This document shows positions 51,339 to 59,871 of a DNA stretch of 64,000 nt, one piece after another (position 1 is the first letter of the stretch; each line of letters opens with the position of its first letter). The position numbers were made by a program, and so were the translations under genes. Under the pieces are notes generated by a model. The model saw nothing but the letters and a program-made list of their open reading frames with translations. It searched no databases and had not been told where the DNA came from. The DNA lies in contig NZ_CP067130.1 in assembly GCF_028553745.1 (NCBI RefSeq), forward strand, positions 434,001 through 498,000, read 5' to 3'. This DNA is from Paracoccus seriniphilus. Its GTDB lineage: Bacteria > Pseudomonadota > Alphaproteobacteria > Rhodobacterales > Rhodobacteraceae.

Positions 51339-52694
51339 ATGTCACAATCCACCCTTCCAAAGCTGGCCAATCTGGTCAGCGGGACCCGATTTTCCGATTT
51401 CGACGCGGCGACGCGTCACAAGGCCAAGCTGCATGTGCTCGACACGCTTGGCGTCGCGCTGGCCGGGGCCGCATCCGTGGAAACGACCACGGCCATGGCA
51501 GCCTTCGCCCCCATCTCGGGGGGACCAAGCAAGATATGGGCATTGGGCATGTCCAGCGATCCGCGCTCGGCAGCATTGCTGAACGGAATTTCCGCCCATG
51601 CCTTCGAACTGGATGATTCAGGCGGCTGTGACCACTCGGGCGCGGTTGTCCTGCCTGCCGTTCTGGCCAGCGCACCCACCGTCCGGCATCCTGTCAGCGG
51701 GGCGGACCTGTTGCATTCGGTCCTGATCGGCTATGAGGTCGCGCGCCGGGTTCTGGAGGCCAGCGGAGGCTATGAAACCCATAACGGGCTGGGCTGGCAT
51801 TCCACCGGCACCTGCGGACCATTCGGCGCGGCAGCGGCGGTGGCTGTCCTGAAAGGGCTGGACGAGCCCGCACTGGCGATGGCTCTGGCGATTGCGGGGT
51901 CCACGGCCGGGGGCACCTGGGCCTTTATCCATGACGGCAGCCAGAACAAGAAGCTGCATTCCGGTCGCGCCGCAGAGGGCGGCCTCATGGCGGCACAACT
52001 GGCAGCGGCGGGATTTACCGGCCCGGTTTCCCTGTTCGAGGATGTCTGGGGAGGATTCTTCCCGACCTTCACGCGCGATGCGGGCCAACCCGATAAACTT
52101 GTGTCGGATTGGGGCGGATTCTGGCGGCTGAACCGTTGCTCGATCAAGCCACATGCCACCTGTCGGGGAACACATTCCGCAATCGACGCGCTGGATCTGA
52201 TTCTGTCGCGCGAAAAGCTGCGCCCCGAAGATGTGGCCCGGATCGAGGTGCGGATCAGCGGTTTCCAGCATGGGATGTGCGGGGGCACGCGCCTTGGCAG
52301 CCGGGCAGAGGCGCAGATGAGCCTGCCCTATGCGATGGCCGCGCGGCTGGAATATGGCACGGTGGGGCTGGATCAGTTGGAAACACCGGCATGGTCCTCA
52401 CCCCGGATTGCGCAATGGCTCGCCCGTTTCGACATGCAGATCGACGCCGAGATGGCCGATGAGGACGAACCGGCCATCACGGTCGTCACCACCGGCAATG
52501 TGCGACATCATGCAACCGTGCCCTTTCCGCTGGGTGCGCCGCAGAATCCGCTTGGCGATGATCGGATCATCGCGAAATTCGAGGCCCTGTGTCAGCGGGT
52601 CATGTCGCGCGACCGAACCGAAGCGCTGCGGGATTTCGTTCTTGAACTCGATGACGCAGCGGACATTGCACCTCTGCTGGAACTGTTGGGCTGA
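51339..52694 (+). CDS. MmgE/PrpD family protein
   Basis: Protein of 451 residues of the 2-methylcitrate dehydratase/immune-responsive/iminodisuccinate epimerase family. KLHVLDTLGVALAGA opens it; HAFELDDSGGCDHSGAVVLPA matches the active-site HAxxxDD block, with RLNRCSIKPHATCRGTHSAIDAL as the second-site segment. It lacks methylcitrate synthase or aconitase neighbours. The ATG at 51339 has GGAAGG 8 nt upstream. Adjacent to two NodB-fold hydrolases, it may catalyse epimerisation or dehydration of a dicarboxylic product (inference). Family clear, reaction open. Confidence 0.88.
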   Translation: MSQSTLPKLANLVSGTRFSDFDAATRHKAKLHVLDTLGVALAGAASVETTTAMAAFAPISGGPSKIWALGMSSDPRSAALLNGISAHAFELDDSGGCDHSGAVVLPAVLASAPTVRHPVSGADLLHSVLIGYEVARRVLEASGGYETHNGLGWHSTGTCGPFGAAAAVAVLKGLDEPALAMALAIAGSTAGGTWAFIHDGSQNKKLHSGRAAEGGLMAAQLAAAGFTGPVSLFEDVWGGFFPTFTRDAGQPDKLVSDWGGFWRLNRCSIKPHATCRGTHSAIDALDLILSREKLRPEDVARIEVRISGFQHGMCGGTRLGSRAEAQMSLPYAMAARLEYGTVGLDQLETPAWSSPRIAQWLARFDMQIDAEMADEDEPAITVVTTGNVRHHATVPFPLGAPQNPLGDDRIIAKFEALCQRVMSRDRTEALRDFVLELDDAADIAPLLELLG

Positions 52695-52765
52695 TCCGCC
52701 CGAAATCGGCTTGTATCTCTTGCACCCGTGACGATTATGGCGACATTCCCGGGTAACGGTTGGAT

Positions 52766-53710
52766 ATGTCTGCTGTGAAGAGTCCTGAGCCTCGATTCGA
52801 CCTCACCCGCCTGCCCTCGCTGCAGACGCTGCACAGTTTCTATGTCGTGTCACAGACCAACAGCTTCACGCAGGCGGCCAGCGAATTGCACCTGAGCCAA
52901 AGCGCCATCAGCCGTCAGATCCGGCAACTTGAGGATCATCTCAGTTGCACGCTGTTCGAAAGACATACCCGCAAGGTCATCCTGTCCGAACAGGGCATGG
53001 CGCTTGTTCCCGTGGTCGAGGGGCTGCTCAGTTCCCTTCGATCGACCTTCGACGCCACCCGGCGCGGGGTTCAATCCATCACCGTCCGGATGCCGCCGAC
53101 CTTCGCCCGGCGCTGGTTCCTTCCGCGCCTTGCGAATTTCAAGAAATCGCTGCCCGATCTTGACGTGGTCATCGACACGGCTTGGTTTGCGCGCCCGTCA
53201 TTTTCGACCGGGGATATCGATGTGCTGATCACCTATGGCACGGAACCATGGCCGGGAATGGAGACCGTGCACCTGCTGACCGAGCGACTGACCCCCATGT
53301 GCGCGCCCAGCCATCTGCCCCTGCTGGGTGAGCCGCCGCTTCTGGAAAATCTGGTGAATTCCGTGTTGCTGCATTCCAACATCCGTCACAGCGACTGGAC
53401 CCTGTGGTTGAACGCGGAAGGCGAATATGACCTGCGCCGTTTTTCCAATCAGGTCTTTGACACGCAGGATTTCGCCTTCACCGCCGCCGCAAATGGCTAT
53501 GGCGTGACCATGGGCGACCTCAGTCTTGTCGCCGATGATCTGTCACGCGGCGTGCTGATGGCGCCGTTTTCGCGGGTGGTCGAAACCGGGCACGGCTATT
53601 TTGCGCTTTATCCTGCCCGGCGGTCCGTGCCGGAAAAGGTTCAGGCATTCGCGTCCTGGCTGCAATCCGAATCCGCTGCCGAAGATCAATCCCGGCATCC
53701 CGGAGCATAG
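52766..53710 (+). CDS. LysR family transcriptional regulator
   Basis: LysR-type regulator of 314 residues in the GcvA-like branch. HTH region LPSLQTLHSFYVVSQTNSFTQAASELHLSQSAISRQIRQLE and effector domain from about 100. The start is taken as the ATG at 52766; a TTG at 52760 in the same frame is possible. It lies 71 bp downstream of MmgE/PrpD and is convergent with cspA, so it may be the last gene of the deacetylase operon and regulate it. Confidence 0.9.
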   Translation: MSAVKSPEPRFDLTRLPSLQTLHSFYVVSQTNSFTQAASELHLSQSAISRQIRQLEDHLSCTLFERHTRKVILSEQGMALVPVVEGLLSSLRSTFDATRRGVQSITVRMPPTFARRWFLPRLANFKKSLPDLDVVIDTAWFARPSFSTGDIDVLITYGTEPWPGMETVHLLTERLTPMCAPSHLPLLGEPPLLENLVNSVLLHSNIRHSDWTLWLNAEGEYDLRRFSNQVFDTQDFAFTAAANGYGVTMGDLSLVADDLSRGVLMAPFSRVVETGHGYFALYPARRSVPEKVQAFASWLQSESAAEDQSRHPGA

Positions 53711-53759
53711 CGTTTCATGAACCACCATGCCCAAACGGTCATGGCCCTGTCCCATGACG

Positions 53760-53783
53760 AAAAAGGGCGCCCGAAGGCGCCCC
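53760..53783 (-). terminator. Rho-independent terminator of cspA
   Basis: On the + strand GGGCGCC (53765-53771), CGAA loop, GGCGCCC (53776-53782), with AAAAA at 53760-53764. Read on the minus strand it is a stable hairpin followed by TTTTT, 23 bp after the cspA stop. Confidence 0.9.
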
Positions 53784-53805
53784 GTTCCAAGTCAGTATCA
53801 ATCGT

Positions 53806-54012
53806 TCAGGCGAGCTGAAGATTGGAAGCCGACTCGCGGCCATCGCGGCCGGATTCGATATCGAAGGTGACGGCCTGGTTATCGCTCAGACCGGTCAGAC
53901 CAGCGCGTTCGACGGCAGAAATATGGACGAACACGTCTTTTCCGCCCGAAGCGGGTGCGATGAAGCCGAAGCCTTTAGTAGAATTGAACCATTTCACGGT
54001 GCCATTGGCCAT
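53806..54012 (-). CDS. cspA: Cold-shock protein, CspA family
   Basis: A 68-residue single OB-fold RNA/ssDNA-binding protein. RNP1 KGFGFI and RNP2 VFVHI are intact, as is the start GTVKWFN. The ATG at 54012 has AGGAG 8 nt upstream, giving the usual length; a longer open frame to 54036 is the untranslated leader. Single-gene transcript with its own terminator. Acts as an mRNA chaperone on cold or stress. Confidence 0.95.
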   Translation of the reverse strand: MANGTVKWFNSTKGFGFIAPASGGKDVFVHISAVERAGLTGLSDNQAVTFDIESGRDGRESASNLQLA

Positions 54013-54204
54013 CGTGAGATCTCCTGTAATTTTCAACCTGTTCGCGGAAGTGCAACAGCGTGGCGCAGTCGGCCAGTATCGAGTTCGCTGAGGTCCGGAA
54101 GGGAAAGCAGGGATCGACTTAGGTAACGTAGCAAGGACCTTGTGTCACAGCGCTTTGCATATGACCAGAGGAAATCGAAACTGACGCTACGTCACCATAC
54201 CTGC

Positions 54205-54244
54205 GCGATCCCGGCTGGCCATATTCGGCCAGGACCGGGGTCGC
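54205..54244 (-). terminator. Long hairpin downstream of lectin-Hint gene
   Basis: GCGATCCCGG (54205-54214) pairs with CCGGGGTCGC (54235-54244), with one G-T, and the inner CTGGCC (54215-54220) pairs with GGCCAG (54227-54232) over a 6-nt loop. It is 11 bp after the gene stop on the minus strand. No T-run. Confidence 0.6.
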
Positions 54245-54255
54245 GCCCGGTTCAA

Positions 54256-55542
54256 TCACATGACAAGCGGTTTTCCATTCTGCCGGTGCCGCGCGACAAG
54301 CTTGCGCGCCAGGCGGCCCGAGGGAAAATTGCGGGCGGATTCCGGAGCCTGCTCGCGGTCGCGCAGTTCGGGAAACAGCGACAGGATTTCGGCGCGCGCC
54401 GCCGGCCCGACGGATTTCATCGCCTGCGCTCCGGTATAAAGCGATTCCGTCTCTGCCCCGTTCGAGAACACCACTTCATGGCGGTCAAAGAGGAAATGGA
54501 CATATTCGACCTCGGCCAGATCCTCTGCAACACCGACACCATCCAGCTTCAGCAACTGCCTGGCTGCGACAAGAACCTCGTCGGTGCCGAACATTCTTTG
54601 TGCGATCCTTGACCGCACCAGCACACGATGCTGGGGCGAGACCAGCAGATCGTTCGCGGGTGTGCCATTGCCCAGGGCACCCGCGTCGATCCGGATCGGG
54701 CGCAGGTTCGGGTTGTCCTGCAGGGTCGCGGCGTCCAGCATGACCGAGCCGATCCAGCGGATCGGTTGCGCACCACGGTCGCGGGTCATGACCAGATCAC
54801 CGGGCTGCAATGTCTCGACCGCTTGCTGCGCATTGTCGGTCAGGATCATCGTGCCAGAGGCAAAGCAGACCACCGAGGCCTCCAGATCAATGCCGTCGAT
54901 ATAGGCTTCGCCGCCATTGCCGCCCGAACGGCCGGCAATGATGAAATCCCAGTTGCTCTGATCCGCCGTCGCCCATTCATCGTCGGGTATGCTGGCGCTG
55001 ACAGCAAGATCGTCACCCCAGCTGACAGTCACATTGCCTGCGCTGTCAACGCCGATGGAAAATGTCTCGGGGCCCTGTGCCTCACCCTCGGTCCCCAGCG
55101 AGGTCGAGGCCAGAACCTCTCCATCCCACAGGATCTGCATCTCGTTGCCGGAGAGTCCGTCCCATGTATAGGGCAGGATGACAACCGACAGACCTTCGGT
55201 CGCACCACTTTCATAGTTCCCGGTGCTCGATACCGGCAGGGCCGACTGATCTGTCAGGTTGAATGACAGCCCGTCGGGCTGGCCATTGCCGAAAGCCCCG
55301 CTGGTTCCGTTGATGTCCAGTTCCATCGTGACATTGAAGGAGGTGACGCGTTCATCAGCAGCAAGATTCGCATTCAGGTCCAGCCGTGCGCGTTCACCGC
55401 CACCCGAGTAGAACACATATTCATTGTCGGCATCGGTGCCCGGCATATCCGTCGCTCCGACAGAAGTTCCGGACGTGTCGCTTGTTGCGCCAGACAGGCT
55501 GGTTTCGAAATCATTCGCATAGTCAAAAATACGTGGCGCCAT
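54256..55542 (-). CDS. Lectin-like plus Hint domain protein
   Basis: Protein of 428 residues. Residues 1-222 hold a concanavalin/L-type-lectin-like sandwich (EYVFYSGGGERARLDL, GNGQPDGLSFNL, NYESGATEGLSVVILPY, WDFIIAGRSGGNGGEAYIDGIDL), and 224-375 a Hint (hedgehog/intein) domain beginning VCFASGTMI with Cys226 and LQPGDLVMTRD. SPQHRVLV is the block B-like His. No Sec signal; proteins of this class in Rhodobacteraceae are probably exported by type I systems or stay in the cell envelope. Hint self-processing at Cys226 is possible. Function unknown. Confidence 0.85.
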   Translation of the reverse strand: MAPRIFDYANDFETSLSGATSDTSGTSVGATDMPGTDADNEYVFYSGGGERARLDLNANLAADERVTSFNVTMELDINGTSGAFGNGQPDGLSFNLTDQSALPVSSTGNYESGATEGLSVVILPYTWDGLSGNEMQILWDGEVLASTSLGTEGEAQGPETFSIGVDSAGNVTVSWGDDLAVSASIPDDEWATADQSNWDFIIAGRSGGNGGEAYIDGIDLEASVVCFASGTMILTDNAQQAVETLQPGDLVMTRDRGAQPIRWIGSVMLDAATLQDNPNLRPIRIDAGALGNGTPANDLLVSPQHRVLVRSRIAQRMFGTDEVLVAARQLLKLDGVGVAEDLAEVEYVHFLFDRHEVVFSNGAETESLYTGAQAMKSVGPAARAEILSLFPELRDREQAPESARNFPSGRLARKLVARHRQNGKPLVM

Positions 55543-55870
55543 GGGAGCCTTCCATACTGAAGAAGTTCAGGTGGGATTTCACCGATCGTCGTGACGCCGA
55601 TGAAAGCGACCGAATGCCTTTGACAAATACGGCCGCAAGACACAACTCATGATTGTATTTATCCCAACTTTCCCGTGCCTGCTACCATTTTGGGCCGATC
55701 ATCAATGTCTTGCCCCTCAGCGCGTCAGGATCTGGATTACAGCCGTGACCCCTGGTGCGTGGGATCAGCCCCAGTCGGGCGCGGAATCATCCTTGATGCA
55801 GGTCAACACCGAAACAACGCATTGGGGATAAGATGGCCGTCAGGCGACATTTGCAAAGGCGGACCATATC
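55543..55870. other. 328-bp divergent intergenic region
   Basis: Between the lectin-Hint gene and a stress-type membrane protein gene on the opposite strand. It has an AT-richer patch around 55640-55690 (TGATTGTATTTATCC) but no gene, repeat or strong hairpin that I can support. Presumably two divergent promoters. Confidence 0.5.
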
Positions 55871-56449
55871 ATGACCGGCACCGAGGACACGCAACACAGG
55901 ACGACTGTCATCAACCTTCCCGAGGCCGTCGGGGTCTTCGACAGTTTCGAGGCGCTTCAGCAGGCCTTTTACGACCTGCGGATGGTCGGCTTCAGCCGCT
56001 ATGACATCAGTCTTCTTGGGTCAGAGCAGGCACTGAAGGAAAAGCTGGGCGACAGGTTCTGGCAGGCCTCGGAACTGGAAGATGATCCTGAAGCCCCCCG
56101 CGCCGCCTTCGTTTCGGAAGAAGCCATCGGCGAGCTGGAGGGCAGCATCGCGGGCGGATTCTTCTTCGTGGGATCATATGTCGCCATGGCCGCGATGATG
56201 ACCGCGGCAAGCACGGTTGCGGCCTCCATCGCGGCCATCGCCATCGGTGGCCTTCCGGCGCTGGTGATCGGAACGCTGCTGGCGCGTCGCGCTGGCCAGC
56301 ACCACAAGGACTATTACGCCAACCAGATCGAACATGGCGGTATCCTTCTGTGGGTGCGGGTCAGCGACAAGGAAAAGGAAGACCTGGCCGTGAAGATCAT
56401 GAAGGAGCACTCGGGCCGCGACGTGCATGTCCATTCCTGGAGCGAATGA
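55871..56449 (+). CDS. Membrane protein with general-stress-like N terminus, unknown function
   Basis: Protein of 192 residues. N-terminal part EAVGVFDSFEALQQAFYDLRMVGFSRYDISLLG resembles general stress protein domains (YflT/DUF1269-like) that fold as alpha/beta modules. A hydrophobic Gly/Ala-rich hairpin (about 95-140, IAGGFFFVGSYVAMAAMMTAASTVAAS and IAAIAIGGLPALVIGTLLA) forms probably two TM segments, then a soluble C-terminal part (GGILLWVRVSDKEKEDLAVKIMKEH). AAAGG lies before the start. It opens a short cluster with a second small membrane protein and DedA. Role unknown. Confidence 0.75.
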   Translation: MTGTEDTQHRTTVINLPEAVGVFDSFEALQQAFYDLRMVGFSRYDISLLGSEQALKEKLGDRFWQASELEDDPEAPRAAFVSEEAIGELEGSIAGGFFFVGSYVAMAAMMTAASTVAASIAAIAIGGLPALVIGTLLARRAGQHHKDYYANQIEHGGILLWVRVSDKEKEDLAVKIMKEHSGRDVHVHSWSE

Positions 56450-56670
56450 GCCGCGCAAGACCTTCGGTGCTGGACGCAGGAAGGACCGAGACGCGGGACA
56501 TTTCGCGCCTCTACTGCTGCTGCGTCAACCGCAGCATTGCCGAAATTCTGACGGCTGATGGAGAGAGCCATTCTTCAACCCGGACGCATTTGTCGGCATT
56601 CGGCTGATGCTTCATCAGTTCAGAAGCGGTATAGCATCATTGAAACATCGGCTCAGAAGGCCTGCAGGAA

Positions 56671-57027
56671 ATGCTACTCCGTCTCAAATCGCTCTGGGCA
56701 CATCACCGCATGGCGCTTCTGGCGTTTCTCGCCCTGTTCTGCGTCGCGGGATATTTCGGGTTCAATGCGATTGCCGCTGCGATCTACTGGAATGACCCTC
56801 GCCATCAGGATCAATCGCTCGCCCCATGGATGACGCCGCGCTATGTTGCGCAATCCTATGACATTCCGCCCGATGTCCTTGGTCCGGCGCTCTTCTTTGA
56901 GCCGGGCGATCCGCCACGCCGCCGCAGGCTTGAGGATATCGCCGCCGCACATGGTGTAACACTCGAGGAACTGCAGCAGCGTGTCACCCAGGCCACGGCA
57001 GCATATCGGGCCAGTCGCGATGACTGA
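56671..57027 (+). CDS. Small single-pass membrane protein, unknown
   Basis: Protein of 118 residues with one TM segment (about 14-35, [25 protein letters not shown]), then a soluble part [28 protein letters not shown] and a short LysM-like tail ([30 protein letters not shown]). The tail resembles the end of a LysM or helix-turn module. The gene overlaps DedA by 8 bp, implying coupled translation and a shared role. I do not know a named family. Confidence 0.72.
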   Translation: MLLRLKSLWAHHRMALLAFLALFCVAGYFGFNAIAAAIYWNDPRHQDQSLAPWMTPRYVAQSYDIPPDVLGPALFFEPGDPPRRRRLEDIAAAHGVTLEELQQRVTQATAAYRASRDD

Positions 57028-57637
57028 GACAATCCTTGATCTTTTGGCGAACTATGGCGAGGTGATCCTCTTTACGGTCACCTTCCTCTCGTGCCTTTGC
57101 GTCCCGATTCCATCTTCGCTGATGATGCTGGCCGGCGGCAGCTTTGCCTCGACAGGCGATCTTGACACGACCATGACCGTGGCCGCCGCCTATCTGGGCG
57201 CGATAACGGGCGACAACCTGGGCTACCTTCTGGCCCGCGCTTTTGGCGACCGCATCTCGGGCTGGCTTGATGCTCATCCCAAGCGCGCGAAAATGCGTGA
57301 CAGCGCCAAATCCTACATGGATCGAAAAGGTCCGATCAGCGTATTCCTCTCTTGCTGGCTCGTCGCGCCGCTCGGCCCTTATGTAAATCTGGTCAGCGGC
57401 ATCACCCGCTACAACTGGCTCAAGTTCGCCCTGTGGGGTGCGATGGGAGAAGTCTTCTGGGTCGGCATCTACATCGGTCTGGGCTACAGCTTTTCGGATC
57501 AGATCACCACGCTCGGCACCATGCTTGGCAACGCCAGCGGCTTCATGGTGGCCTTGCTGGCCGTCGTCCTCCTGGGACGCTGGCTGTGGAAAGTCAGCAA
57601 GGCCGATGCCTCGAACTCACATGCTGACATGCCTTGA
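57020..57637 (+). CDS. DedA family membrane protein
   Basis: Integral membrane protein of 205 residues of the DedA/SNARE-associated family (undecaprenyl-phosphate or lipid flippase-like). [38 protein letters not shown] and [30 protein letters not shown] contain the family motifs, including the re-entrant loop Pro and Arg. Start ATG at 57020; the longer frame from 56981 lies inside the upstream gene. DedA proteins preserve envelope homeostasis. Confidence 0.88.
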   Translation: MTETILDLLANYGEVILFTVTFLSCLCVPIPSSLMMLAGGSFASTGDLDTTMTVAAAYLGAITGDNLGYLLARAFGDRISGWLDAHPKRAKMRDSAKSYMDRKGPISVFLSCWLVAPLGPYVNLVSGITRYNWLKFALWGAMGEVFWVGIYIGLGYSFSDQITTLGTMLGNASGFMVALLAVVLLGRWLWKVSKADASNSHADMP

Positions 57638-57714
57638 CCGCGTCGCTGCCAAATCTGTCCGTGATTTGCCGCTGATGAACAGGCATGGAGCCGCATCATC
57701 TCCTTGCCTGGGCC

Positions 57715-58761
57715 TCACGCGGCGACCAGCGAGGAAGCCCTTGGCACCAATGCCTTGACCAGATCCCGCATATCCAGCTCGCCGACCGGGGCACCATGGT
57801 GCAGCACCCGATACAGCCTTGTCGTGTCGCCTTCGGACAGGGCAATGAGCTTTTCCAGAGTGTCCTCGGCATCCACATCGGCCTGAAAGTTTCCAGCCGC
57901 ATTGATCGGTTTCATCACCGATCTCACCTTCAGAACCCGTGCGCGATTGATGTCGCTGACGAAATCCTCGACATAGGGGTCGGCGGGGTTCAGCAGGATT
58001 TCCTGCGGTTCGCCCTGCTGCACGACGGCACCGTCTTTCAGGATCACAAGGTGATCTGCCAGTTTCACGGCCTCATCAAGGTCATGGGTGATGAAGACGA
58101 TGGTCTTGTGCAGTTCGTCCTGCAATTCCAGCAACAGATTCTGCATGTCGGTCCGGATCAGCGGATCCAGCGCCGAGAAGGCCTCGTCCATCAGCATGAT
58201 ATCGGAATTCGAGGTCAGGGCGCGCGCGATTCCCACCCGCTGCTGCATCCCGCCCGAAAGCTGCGCCGGATAGCGCGCCTCGTATCCTGCAAGGCCGACA
58301 CGGGCCAGCCATTTGCGGGCAGCCTCTTCGGATTCGGCCTTGCCCACTCCCTGAACCTGCAGGGCCATTGCCGCATTCTGCAAGACCGTTCGATGCGGCA
58401 ACAGGGCAAAGTTCTGGAACACCATCGACATGCAGTGCTGACGCAGCTGGCGCAACCCCGCCCGCGACAGCTTGGTCACATCCTGCCCGTCGATCAGTAT
58501 CTCGCCCGCAGTGGGCTCGATCAACAGGTTCAGATGCCGGATGAGAGTCGACTTGCCCGAGCCGGACAAGCCCATGACCACAGTCGTCTCGCTCTTCTGC
58601 ATGTCGATATTGATATTCTCCAGGCCCAGCACATGCTTGTAGCGTTTCAACAATTCCGCCTTGCCGACCCCATCGTGGACATGACGCATCATCTCGCGCG
58701 GATGCGCGCCAAAGATCTTGTAGAGCCCGCGCAGGCGGATTTTAGGAGGTATGTCGCTCAT
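57715..58761 (-). CDS. Glycine betaine/proline/choline ABC transporter ATPase (ProV/OpuAA-like)
   Basis: ATPase of 348 residues. IFGAHPREMMRHVHDG is the ProV-specific opening; Walker A GLSGSGKST (64-72), Q-loop FQNFALLPHRT, signature LSGGMQQRVGIARAL and Walker B IMLMDEAFSALDPLIR. A C-terminal region (about 280-348) is CBS-like but short. The ATG at 58761 has GAGG 5 nt upstream; the longer open frame to 58863 overlaps the permease. Third gene of the operon proX-proW-proV (binding protein first). Imports a quaternary amine such as glycine betaine or choline. Confidence 0.93.
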   Translation of the reverse strand: MSDIPPKIRLRGLYKIFGAHPREMMRHVHDGVGKAELLKRYKHVLGLENINIDMQKSETTVVMGLSGSGKSTLIRHLNLLIEPTAGEILIDGQDVTKLSRAGLRQLRQHCMSMVFQNFALLPHRTVLQNAAMALQVQGVGKAESEEAARKWLARVGLAGYEARYPAQLSGGMQQRVGIARALTSNSDIMLMDEAFSALDPLIRTDMQNLLLELQDELHKTIVFITHDLDEAVKLADHLVILKDGAVVQQGEPQEILLNPADPYVEDFVSDINRARVLKVRSVMKPINAAGNFQADVDAEDTLEKLIALSEGDTTRLYRVLHHGAPVGELDMRDLVKALVPRASSLVAA

Positions 58762-58768
58762 CCTGACC

Positions 58769-59803
58769 TCATTTTCCTTCATGGGTGACGTTGATACGCT
58801 GCAAGGCCGCCTTGGAACTGCGGTCCAGAACCACCGCCAGCAAGACGATGCCCAGACCGGCAACCATGCCCACCCCGATTTCCAGATTGCGAATGCCGCG
58901 CAGAACCAGCACCCCCAGCCCCGGAGCCGAGACCAGCGAGGCGATCACCACCATGGCCAGGCTCATCATGATCGTCTGGTTGATCCCTGCCATGATGTTG
59001 GGCAGCGCAAGGGGCAGTTCCACGCCCAGCAGCTTTTGCGTCCTGCTCATGCCAAAGGCATCCGCGGCCTCGATCACGTCCTTGTCCACAAGCCGGATGC
59101 CCAGATCGGTCAGACGGATCACCGGCACGATCGCGTAGAGGATGATGGCGATGCCGTAAAGTTTTGATTCCGTCACCGAAAACAGGAATATCAACGGGAT
59201 CAGATAGACAAAGCTGGGCAGGGTCTGCAGCAGGTCCAGAATGGGAATGGCGACGCGCTGCATCAGATTTGACTTGGACATCAGAATGCCGATAGGCACC
59301 CCCAGCAGCACGCACAGCCCGGTGCAGACGAAGATGATCGACAGGGTCTGCAGCGCCAGGTCGAGGTGATCGATGACGCCCAGGAACAGGAAGGATGTGG
59401 CGACAGTCAGCGTGACGGCAATCGAACGCGTGACCAGCCAGGCCAGCGCGATCAGCAGCGGCACCAGCACCCACCATGGTGTGTTCGTGAACAGATTCAG
59501 CATGTTGTCCAGCGCCCAGCTGAGCGGCTGGGTCAGCGGATCAAGAACGGACTTGAGTTCATCCCGGACGGAAAGAAACAGGTTTTCGACCGCCGAGGTC
59601 ATATCGCGGGTCTGGATGATCCGGGAACAGCTGTCGTGGAGCGCGTCCAGCGACGGAAAGGGAAACCCCTCGGTCGGCGCGCCCCCACCGTCGGTGCCAA
59701 GCTTGCCCAACAGCTGGTCCATCGACATCGGGCCGTCACCTGCGTTCTTGTCACACCACCCACGCAAGCCAAGCGAGTCAAAAATACCGTCATAGAAACC
59801 CAT
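58769..59803 (-). CDS. Glycine betaine/choline ABC transporter permease (ProW/OpuAB-like)
   Basis: Permease of 344 residues with an N-terminal soluble extension (about 1-85) and six TM segments. LDLLQTLPSFVYLIP and EAADAFGMSRTQKLLGVELPLALPNIMAGINQTIMMSL (EAA loop) are ProW signatures. The start ATG at 59803 has GGAG 6 nt upstream; an earlier ATG pair at 59818 lies in a poor context. Gap to the ATPase is 7 bp. Confidence 0.92.
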   Translation of the reverse strand: MGFYDGIFDSLGLRGWCDKNAGDGPMSMDQLLGKLGTDGGGAPTEGFPFPSLDALHDSCSRIIQTRDMTSAVENLFLSVRDELKSVLDPLTQPLSWALDNMLNLFTNTPWWVLVPLLIALAWLVTRSIAVTLTVATSFLFLGVIDHLDLALQTLSIIFVCTGLCVLLGVPIGILMSKSNLMQRVAIPILDLLQTLPSFVYLIPLIFLFSVTESKLYGIAIILYAIVPVIRLTDLGIRLVDKDVIEAADAFGMSRTQKLLGVELPLALPNIMAGINQTIMMSLAMVVIASLVSAPGLGVLVLRGIRNLEIGVGMVAGLGIVLLAVVLDRSSKAALQRINVTHEGK

Positions 59804-59871
59804 GCCGCTCTCCATCATTCTGAAAGCGCCCCGCCGGAATCCGCGACGGGGCAGGAGTGAACCGATTTTTC

